In this document: positions 57,444 through 64,000 of the stretch, piece after piece
Layout of the letters: every line of letters starts with the position of its first letter
How positions within the stretch are numbered: position 1 is the first letter of the stretch
Assembly: GCA_964531165.1 (NCBI GenBank)
Contig: CAZHEA010000005.1
Coordinates: 1 to 64,000 of the forward strand
Reading direction: 5' to 3'
Length of the DNA stretch: 64,000 nt
DNA from: SZUA-229 sp964531165
GTDB lineage: Bacteria; Pseudomonadota; Gammaproteobacteria; SZUA-229
Position numbers and translations under genes: made by a program
The notes under the pieces: model-generated
Told to the model about the DNA's origin: nothing
What the model saw: only the letters and a program-made list of their open reading frames with translations
Databases searched by the model: none

Positions 57444-60287
57444 ATGAATGCTTTTATATACAAATCCAGGATTTTATTATTAATCGTGTCTTTTCAACTC
57501 GTATCATGTGCGGGTGAAGTAGACGATATCCCTGAAGCTGCTGCCAGTCCGGGACAAAGTAATAACAACCCTGCTGATACAATCGCACCAAGCAAACCTT
57601 CCAGTCTGACGGTTACCGACAATCAGATTTCCAGCATTCAAATTAGCTGGCAGGCGTCAACAGACAATGCAGGTATAGCAACTTATTCTATCTACCGTAA
57701 TGGTAGTTTTTACGCAACATCTAATAACACTGTTTTCACGGATAACAATATTTCTGGCAATACAGCTTATCAATATTACGTTGAAGCTTATGACACTTCC
57801 GGTAACAAGTCTGCTGTATCCAGCACCCTGAACATCACCTCTATAGAAAGCCCGACAAGTGGTAACACACCACCAACCGGAGGTGGCACACCATCCAATA
57901 ATGATACGGTCTCACCAACCACACCATCCAGCCTGGTCGCGGGTAATGTACTAAGCTCTAGTGTTAGTTTTAGCTGGAATGCATCAACTGACGATACAGC
58001 AGTAATTGGATACAATATATACAGAAATGGCAATTCTATTGGTATCGCAATAACTAACACATTTGTCGATAATGCCGTTGCCAGTTCAAGCAACTATGTC
58101 TACAGCGTTCAGGCTTATGATGCAGCAAACAATCGCTCATCATTATCTTCACAGATAAATATTTCAACACCTGCCGCCCCTCCGATTAATAACAATAATA
58201 CCGTTAGTCGTGATTACATTTTATTTTTAAATGATGCCAAGTTAGCTGCAATTACAGCAGATTCAGGCAATGCAAATAGTCCATGGCCGACCATGCGTCA
58301 GTTTTGTACTGACCGAGACGGATTGAATCCACCATGGGATTATCAGGGAAGCCAGTACTATCGTTATGCCGTTAATTTCGCATTATGCTATCGGGTTGAG
58401 AGTTATTTAGGTAATGCGACTGCAGCGGTTACTCATGCAGAAAACGCTTTACGAATTTTAAATAACAACCTGATCAGTTTTTCAAGCTTTTCAAATGATA
58501 GTGGCTATGGTATCCGTAATTACGGTCCCGGCCTTGCAATCACCTATAGCTGGTTAAGTGACTATTCAGGATTTACTGCCGGACAAAGAGCCGCAGCCCG
58601 CTCACGTATGAAAGAGTGGACTGACTGGTTTGCAGTAAGTGGTTACTCAAGAAATGAGCCTATCGCAAATTACCATGCCGGTTATATGGAAGCTGCCGTA
58701 CTCTCGAGTATTGCCATTTATAATGATGACCCCGATGGCGACACATATTTACAAACTGCTATTTCTTTATTTAATGATGGGCGAACACTGTTTGATGCAA
58801 CAATGCCAGGCGGTCACTGGCCTGAAGGCTGGAGTTACGGTGCTGGTGTGTATGCCTCATACGCCATGGCTACAGCAGCTCTCGTTGAAGCAACTAATGA
58901 TGCAACCTATAAGCAGTTTAGCTGGTTGGAAAAGAATATCGATCTTAAATTAGCGGCACTAAGCCCTGATGGAAAATATTTTTATGATGACGGGCTGTGG
59001 AGCTTAAATCGTAATGGAGTACCATTAATTCAGGACATGTACTCTATTGGGTACTTATATGGCTGGGATACACCAAATGGGCAAAAGACTCAACGTTACA
59101 TAGAAAACACCGGGCTTAAAAACTCATCTAACGAATGGCGTGACTTTTTATTCTATAGTGATAGCGCTGCGGCAGGCTCAGTTGCAGACAACAACGTGAG
59201 TAACTCATACCATGCCACTGGAACAGGCCTGGTCACCATGCGCGGCAAACGTTCTGACCCGAATGCGACCTGGGGAAGCTTTATAGCCGGTCCTTACCTG
59301 TCTTATGAAAATGAACAGGATTTTGATCAGGGCCATATGATTATCTATAAAACAGCACCTCTTTTAGTGGATGCCGGACATGGTTTATACAATCCAGATA
59401 ATTTAACTGCTACACAACATCACAATACATACACATTAGAAAACAGAACTGATGTTTCTTTCAATGGGCAACGTAATAACGCACAAACTGAAGGATGCCC
59501 AAATGATCCTATTGGAATAGAAAAGTATCTTGATAACACGTCAAGTGTATTTACTAGAGGTGAGTTTTCAAACGCATACAAACCCAAGCCATTATATGAC
59601 GGAACATGCTATAGCCCCGGCATAAAGAGCCTTACGCGTAATGTCTTTTATTTAAGACCTAATCTGTTTTTTGTTTACGATCAGATCGAAAAAATAGCCT
59701 CTCAGGCAACTGTATTACCACACATGCGTCTACACTTCCCTACTCAACCTTCTGGCGTAAACTCTAATCGCGACGTAACAGTCAATAATGGAACCGGTAG
59801 ATTACACGTATCAACCGTCTTCCCCGTCAACTCAGTAAATACTATTGTTAATAACTCCTCAACAGGAGCTGCTAAAGCAGGCTGGACAATGGACATCGCT
59901 CACTCTGATAACTCATTAATGTATTATAATTACCTTAATGTATTAAGAGCTGGACTCAATCAAAGCAACTATGCAGCACCGGTAACGACAGCTATCAGTG
60001 GCAACAACTCATATGGTGTATTTGTTAGCAATTTAAATACTGACGAGCTTACAAATGGATCCGTCACTGTTATTTTTATTGACTCTGCCGGTAACGGTAT
60101 CCCCTCAAACGCGTCATATACTTTACCTGGCGCAGCATCACAATCAAAAAATTACATCCTCAACTTAAAAGCAAATACGCAATATAGTGTCGATATAAGC
60201 ACAAATGGTAATACTTCAATTACGATAACAGAAGGTGCAGGAAGCTATACCTCTGACCAGTCAGGCATGATTGAAATAAATTTATAA
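57444..60287 (+). CDS. Lipoprotein polysaccharide lyase, heparinase II/III-like, with two fibronectin type III domains
   Basis: This is a 947-residue predicted lipoprotein with lipobox LVSCAG. Two Fn3 domains (about 45-130 and 155-240) have the pattern SWxASTDN and YxxxAYDxSGN. A catalytic region of about 690 residues follows, with an alpha/alpha-barrel part (YGIRNYGPGLAITYSWL, ANYHAGYM, GGHWPEGWSYGAGVY) and a beta-sandwich part (DQGHMIIYKTAPLLVDAGHG). The His and Tyr residues in ANYHAGY and GGHW are candidates for the active site seen in this fold. The substrate is probably an acidic polysaccharide, but the class is uncertain. A paralogue lies at 62011. Confidence 0.75.
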   Translation: MNAFIYKSRILLLIVSFQLVSCAGEVDDIPEAAASPGQSNNNPADTIAPSKPSSLTVTDNQISSIQISWQASTDNAGIATYSIYRNGSFYATSNNTVFTDNNISGNTAYQYYVEAYDTSGNKSAVSSTLNITSIESPTSGNTPPTGGGTPSNNDTVSPTTPSSLVAGNVLSSSVSFSWNASTDDTAVIGYNIYRNGNSIGIAITNTFVDNAVASSSNYVYSVQAYDAANNRSSLSSQINISTPAAPPINNNNTVSRDYILFLNDAKLAAITADSGNANSPWPTMRQFCTDRDGLNPPWDYQGSQYYRYAVNFALCYRVESYLGNATAAVTHAENALRILNNNLISFSSFSNDSGYGIRNYGPGLAITYSWLSDYSGFTAGQRAAARSRMKEWTDWFAVSGYSRNEPIANYHAGYMEAAVLSSIAIYNDDPDGDTYLQTAISLFNDGRTLFDATMPGGHWPEGWSYGAGVYASYAMATAALVEATNDATYKQFSWLEKNIDLKLAALSPDGKYFYDDGLWSLNRNGVPLIQDMYSIGYLYGWDTPNGQKTQRYIENTGLKNSSNEWRDFLFYSDSAAAGSVADNNVSNSYHATGTGLVTMRGKRSDPNATWGSFIAGPYLSYENEQDFDQGHMIIYKTAPLLVDAGHGLYNPDNLTATQHHNTYTLENRTDVSFNGQRNNAQTEGCPNDPIGIEKYLDNTSSVFTRGEFSNAYKPKPLYDGTCYSPGIKSLTRNVFYLRPNLFFVYDQIEKIASQATVLPHMRLHFPTQPSGVNSNRDVTVNNGTGRLHVSTVFPVNSVNTIVNNSSTGAAKAGWTMDIAHSDNSLMYYNYLNVLRAGLNQSNYAAPVTTAISGNNSYGVFVSNLNTDELTNGSVTVIFIDSAGNGIPSNASYTLPGAASQSKNYILNLKANTQYSVDISTNGNTSITITEGAGSYTSDQSGMIEINL

Positions 60288-60290
60288 AAC

Positions 60291-60322
60291 TATCTGTATG
60301 CTTTACTTAAAGCATACAGATA
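60291..60322. terminator. Perfect 15-base-pair hairpin after the lyase gene
   Basis: TATCTGTATGCTTTA, loop CT, and its exact complement form a 32-base palindrome three bases after the lyase stop codon. No T-run follows, so it may be a weak terminator, a processing site or an mRNA-stabilising structure between this gene and the pectate-lyase-like gene 46 bases further on. Confidence 0.5.
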
Positions 60323-60367
60323 CAATCTGAATATAAAACCATTTATATATGTACAGGCAACGATGAC

Positions 60368-61981
60368 ATGAACATTAAACCTATTTTTAACACACTATTA
60401 ATTATCACTTTAGCTTATGCTCTGGCCTCCTGTGCAGCTAAAACAGATAAAATCCCTGACGATATTCTTGACAGCACCTCAGAAAATGGCAGCGCTGGCG
60501 GCAACACAGGTGGAACGGATAATACTAACGAAACCGGGAACACTGGTAGTACTGGTGGATCGGCTAATACCGGCGAGACTGGTAGTACTGGCGAGACTGG
60601 TAATACTGGTAATACTGGTAATACTGGTAGTACCGGCGAGACTGGTAATACCGGAGGAAGTACTGGCGAAACCGGGGGGACTGGTAGCAGCAATGGTCAG
60701 CTAAAAGCATTCCCGTCTGCGGAAGGTTTTGGCGCAAAAGCTAGCGGTGGACGTAATGGCCGAGTCATAAAGGTCACCACACTCAACCGAACAGGTAGTG
60801 GAAGCTTCCAGGATGCACTCGACCAACAGGAAGCACGAATTATTGTTTTTGATGTAAGTGGCGTGATCGAAGGCGATATTACTATACCCTATGGAAACGT
60901 AACCATTGCAGGACAAACTGCTCCTGGTGCAGGCATCACCATTCATGGAAGATTAACCTGCAGTTATAGTAATAGCCCGTCTAACATAATTATCCGCCAT
61001 ATTCGTGTAAGAGCAGATCATAGTGTGAACTCATCTGTGGCTGGAAATCAGTATGATGGCATTCAGTGCTCCAGATCATCTAATCTTATATTTGATCATA
61101 TTGATGTTTCCGGTGGTGTAGATGAAAATTTCGATTTATACAATGCAACTGATTTAACCGTACAATGGTCAACCATCACCAGATCAAACCCTGTCGGACA
61201 TGATGAACCTGATCATAACTATGGCTTAATTAATGGCCCGAATGGTGCTCGCATCAGTCTTCACCATAACCTGTTTGCACACAATAAAAATAGAAATCCA
61301 GCTATCGCTAATGGCCCTGCCGACATTGTTAATAATGTCGTTTACAACACCAGACATGGCTTTATTCATCATAATATTGCAACTGGAACATTCAATATTA
61401 TTGGTAACTATTATAAAGATGGACCAAGCTCCGTACTAATCCCATTCTTTTTCGATGATGAAAATAATGGTAGCGGTAATCCTGCTTTAGGATATTTTCT
61501 TAACAATAACTATATTGATGACCCGGGAAAGCTAGTTGGCAATGTCGATAACCCATGGGCAACCCCATTAACACACCCAAGTTTTGATAATATAGACTGG
61601 GGGTGGGACTCAAGCACTGCCCGTTCATCATCAATTTATGTATTTGATGTAATAGGTATTACAACCTCCAGTGCAACCGCTAGTTACGATTCAGTACTTT
61701 CATCTGTCGGGGCATTCCCCAGAGATATCATGACTGTAGACAATGTTCAGGAAGTACGTGATCGAACTGGCTCATGGGGTACTCGCATTCCCAACAACCT
61801 ATTACAGGGACTTACCGCTACAACTCCCCCACTAGATACTGATAATGACGGCATGCCAGATGCCTGGGAAAGTGCAAATAACCTGTCAGTTTCCCAGCCA
61901 GATAGTAATACTGTTATGAGTTCAGGCTATACAGCAATAGAAGAATATATAAATAGCATGGCAGATGATTTACTCAGATAA
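60368..61981 (+). CDS. Pectate-lyase-like lipoprotein with thrombospondin-type tail
   Basis: This is a 537-residue predicted lipoprotein with lipobox LASCAA. A Thr/Gly/Asn/Glu low-complexity tract of about 55 residues follows. The catalytic domain begins FPSAEGFGAKASGG and has the right-handed beta-helix pattern of pectate lyases (TVAGQTAPGAG-like VTIAGQTAPGAG, NIIIRHIRVRADHS, LIFDHIDVSGGVDENFD, ISLHHNLFAHNKNRNP). The end has DTDNDGMPDAWE, a thrombospondin-3-like calcium site. It probably cleaves a uronate polymer. It follows the heparinase-like lyase and may share its transcript. Confidence 0.82.
   Translation: MNIKPIFNTLLIITLAYALASCAAKTDKIPDDILDSTSENGSAGGNTGGTDNTNETGNTGSTGGSANTGETGSTGETGNTGNTGNTGSTGETGNTGGSTGETGGTGSSNGQLKAFPSAEGFGAKASGGRNGRVIKVTTLNRTGSGSFQDALDQQEARIIVFDVSGVIEGDITIPYGNVTIAGQTAPGAGITIHGRLTCSYSNSPSNIIIRHIRVRADHSVNSSVAGNQYDGIQCSRSSNLIFDHIDVSGGVDENFDLYNATDLTVQWSTITRSNPVGHDEPDHNYGLINGPNGARISLHHNLFAHNKNRNPAIANGPADIVNNVVYNTRHGFIHHNIATGTFNIIGNYYKDGPSSVLIPFFFDDENNGSGNPALGYFLNNNYIDDPGKLVGNVDNPWATPLTHPSFDNIDWGWDSSTARSSSIYVFDVIGITTSSATASYDSVLSSVGAFPRDIMTVDNVQEVRDRTGSWGTRIPNNLLQGLTATTPPLDTDNDGMPDAWESANNLSVSQPDSNTVMSSGYTAIEEYINSMADDLLR
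60530..60690 (+). repeat. Nine-base repeat tract encoding a TGN/TGS/TGE linker
   Basis: Imperfect ACTGGTAAT-like units repeat about 15 times within the pectate-lyase-like lipoprotein, just after the signal. Units are multiples of three bases, so copy-number variation by slippage would change linker length without a frameshift. Confidence 0.85.
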
Positions 61982-62010
61982 TTATTGATAATTACTCATT
62001 CAGAAACACA

Positions 62011-63999
62011 CTAAAATTTAAGCACACCCTGTGGGTTACTGAGTATACCTACAGGGCCGTGTTTGATTGAAACAGTCGATATATTGTTATCGGACTTTTC
62101 TACCTCAACTTTATATCGGGTATCAGGCTGCAAATTAAAGACATAAGTAACTCTACTTTTTAAAGCTTTAGCTAGTTTATAAGATAACTTTAAATTAGAT
62201 TTTTTTGCCTTAACATCAGCAAATAGTACTACAACCTCTGCATTATTTTTTAACTCAGAAGATATAAGCCCTCCTAACAAAACACCCAATATATTCTCAC
62301 CTTTTATTGAAATTGTAACAGGTGGTTTATAATTACTATTATTTAGTCCAGCCCTTATCACATGCAAGAAACTATAGGCCATTAACGTATTGTCTGGATT
62401 AGACACGTCTAGGTGCCAGGATTCAATTAATGCCCCTGACTTAGCGCCTGACTGTAAAATACTAACCGATTTTTCTGGAAAAATAGTTTCAACATGCAAT
62501 CGCCCTGTAAGGTTATTAACTTCAAGTTTGCGACTGTCAGACGATAGCTTATCTGGCATTGTCGGAAAGTTAAGATTAAAATGAGGAACAACCTTAGACT
62601 GGCTGGAAGTTTTGACTATATGATCAAATATAAAAAATAAATTCGGTCTTAAATAAAATATAGTTCTAGTCAATTTTTTCAATGGTGCTATTTTACACTT
62701 TTCATCCCAGGCAGGAGCGGCTCGATAAGCATTAGAAAATTCACCACTTATTAATAGACCATCGTCCATCTCTGAGTACTGCTTAATACCTATATCTCTT
62801 TTTTTACAATCCTTTATATTTGCAAAGCTTCTTTGGGCATCATAATCAACATCTGTGCGCCCAGTTAATGTATAAGTATTATGTAACTTCGTAGCCTTTA
62901 AATTATCGGGATTATACAAACCATGCCCTGCATCAATCAATAGCGGTGCTGACTTATAAATTTCCATATGTCCCTGATCCAGGTCCTGCTCTCTTTGGTA
63001 TGAAAGATATGGTCCACTGATAAAACTACCCCAAGTTGATGACTCGCCATCACTACTATCCCTCATTAAGACGAGACCGAGACCGGTAGCCATATAAGAA
63101 CTAGCTGATTGTGAATGAATACCTGATTTTTTACTGTCTTTATCCAAATTAGAAAAAATAAATGATTTCCATTCACTAACTTTTTCATTTGTTTTGGCAT
63201 CATGTAAATATTGCCTGGCACGCAACCCAACAACAGACGTCCAGTTATACAAATAACCAGCTGTGTACATATCTGTAACAGTTGGCACGCCATGACGATT
63301 TAAACTCCACAGCCCGTCATCATAAAAATACTTACCATCAGGTGTCAGGGCAGCAGATTTTAAATAAATATTATTTTTTAACCATTTAAAATCCTTAAAA
63401 CCAGACATATTAGTTGCTTCAGTCAATGCCAAAGTAGACAATGCATAAGCATCATATACCCCAACACCATAACTCCAGCCTTCAGGCCAGTGCCCCCCAG
63501 GCATTATTGCATCAAACAACTTCTTGCTGTTATTAAAAAGTAAAACAGTATTTTTAAAAGCCTCAGCACCATTATTGTTATCATGATACGTTGCAACACC
63601 GATAAGGGTTGAAGCCAGAACATAGCCAGCATGATAATTCGCAACTGGCTGATTATTAGAATAACCCTTCTCAGAGAACCAGCTCAACCACTCACTCATT
63701 CTTATTCTTGTACTTTTTTTAACTTCAGGTAAGAAACCGGGATAACTATGCAACCAGCTATAAACTAGCGCCAGAGCCGGGCCATAGTTTCGGATACCAT
63801 AACCACTATCATTTTTATAATTGATAAATGGCAGAAGATTATTATTTAAAATATGGAGTGATTTTTCAGCATATACATAGGCATCATCCTGCATACCTAA
63901 AGACATTTTTACCTGATAGCAAAGCGCAAAGTTAACAGCGTAACGATACGACTCACTACCCTGATAATCCCAGTCAGGATTATTATTATGATCACAGAA
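62011..63999 (-). CDS. Heparinase II/III-like polysaccharide lyase, 5' end outside the window
   Basis: The reading frame continues to the right edge. The residues before the internal Met at 63906 (for example NPDWDYQGSESYRYAVNFALCY) align with the paralogue at 57444, so the true start lies outside. About 660 residues are visible. They share SGYGIRNYGPALALVYSWL, ANYHAGYVL, GGHWPEGWSYGVGVY, DDGLWSLNRHGVP and DQGHMEIYKSAPLLIDAGHG with the paralogue. Whether it has Fn3 domains or a lipobox cannot be seen. It converges on the pectate-lyase-like gene, 29 bases apart. Confidence 0.78.
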   Translation of the reverse strand, partial: FCDHNNNPDWDYQGSESYRYAVNFALCYQVKMSLGMQDDAYVYAEKSLHILNNNLLPFINYKNDSGYGIRNYGPALALVYSWLHSYPGFLPEVKKSTRIRMSEWLSWFSEKGYSNNQPVANYHAGYVLASTLIGVATYHDNNNGAEAFKNTVLLFNNSKKLFDAIMPGGHWPEGWSYGVGVYDAYALSTLALTEATNMSGFKDFKWLKNNIYLKSAALTPDGKYFYDDGLWSLNRHGVPTVTDMYTAGYLYNWTSVVGLRARQYLHDAKTNEKVSEWKSFIFSNLDKDSKKSGIHSQSASSYMATGLGLVLMRDSSDGESSTWGSFISGPYLSYQREQDLDQGHMEIYKSAPLLIDAGHGLYNPDNLKATKLHNTYTLTGRTDVDYDAQRSFANIKDCKKRDIGIKQYSEMDDGLLISGEFSNAYRAAPAWDEKCKIAPLKKLTRTIFYLRPNLFFIFDHIVKTSSQSKVVPHFNLNFPTMPDKLSSDSRKLEVNNLTGRLHVETIFPEKSVSILQSGAKSGALIESWHLDVSNPDNTLMAYSFLHVIRAGLNNSNYKPPVTISIKGENILGVLLGGLISSELKNNAEVVVLFADVKAKKSNLKLSYKLAKALKSRVTYVFNLQPDTRYKVEVEKSDNNISTVSIKHGPVGILSNPQGVLKF

Positions 64000-64000
64000 A

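Noticed and set aside
60415..60693. 92-residue Pro/Val-rich frame antisense to the pectate-lyase-like lipoprotein
   Set aside because: It is the reverse reading of the nine-base repeat tract.

Overview
The window looks like chromosomal DNA of an AT-rich gammaproteobacterium, probably aquatic or marine. The grounds are Mfd directly followed by a CsiV-like gene, a dgkA-eptA pair, several short lipobox lipoproteins, a protein with a PEP-CTERM-type tail, and polysaccharide-lyase and surface-adhesin genes typical of free-living aquatic gammaproteobacteria. I cannot name the genus. I found no tRNA, rRNA, CRISPR array or transposase.

Layout. (1) 1-8.97 kb: the end of a CDP-alcohol phosphatidyltransferase, an alkaline-phosphatase-superfamily enzyme, a lipoprotein with a lipase-like motif and thrombospondin-3 repeats, a SulP anion transporter with a small membrane partner, a region of dispersed inverted repeats, and an OmpR-type response regulator with its histidine kinase. 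(2) 9.3-15.9 kb: a sensory operon with a LuxR-type regulator, a TonB-dependent receptor, a lone ABC-type substrate-binding protein and a BarA-like hybrid kinase. (3) 16.3-25.5 kb: mostly housekeeping genes, comprising ArsR/SRPBCC/cupin, a methyltransferase, dgkA-eptA, mfd and a csiV-like gene. (4) 25.8-29.0 kb: a PEP-CTERM-type protein, then a small leader-like peptide (66 aa) with a PqqD-like protein, an HprK-like kinase and an NTP_transf_5 nucleotidyltransferase. This resembles a compact peptide-modification cassette without cyclase or protease. (5) 29.1-37.5 kb: a very large repetitive exported protein with SPRY-like, Ig-like, thrombospondin-3 and golvesin-like modules, plus a translationally coupled small exported protein. 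(6) 37.9-53.1 kb: a five-gene NRPS/PKS operon. Its order is formyltransferase-adenylation (interrupted by a luciferase-like monooxygenase)-carrier, then KS-AT-KR-DH-carrier, then C-A-carrier, then two alpha/beta hydrolases related to the exosortase-A-associated family. (7) 53.6-64 kb: extracellular carbohydrate functions, namely a PKD-repeat lipoprotein and a smaller lipoprotein sharing a C-terminal domain, two paralogous heparinase-II/III-like lyases and a pectate-lyase-like lipoprotein.

How parts may work together. The NRPS/PKS operon probably makes a short N-formylated, oxidised peptide-polyketide. Both adenylation domains carry glycine-like specificity codes as I read them, and no thioesterase domain is present, so release may depend on the hydrolases. 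The small-peptide cassette has the parts needed for leader recognition (PqqD-like), phosphorylation (HprK-like) and nucleotidyl transfer. The sensory operon pairs an outer-membrane receptor and a periplasmic binding protein with a phosphorelay rather than with an ABC transporter. The distal lipoproteins and lyases suggest handling of an acidic polysaccharide at the cell surface.

All functional calls come from reading motifs and domain order by eye. No database search was possible.
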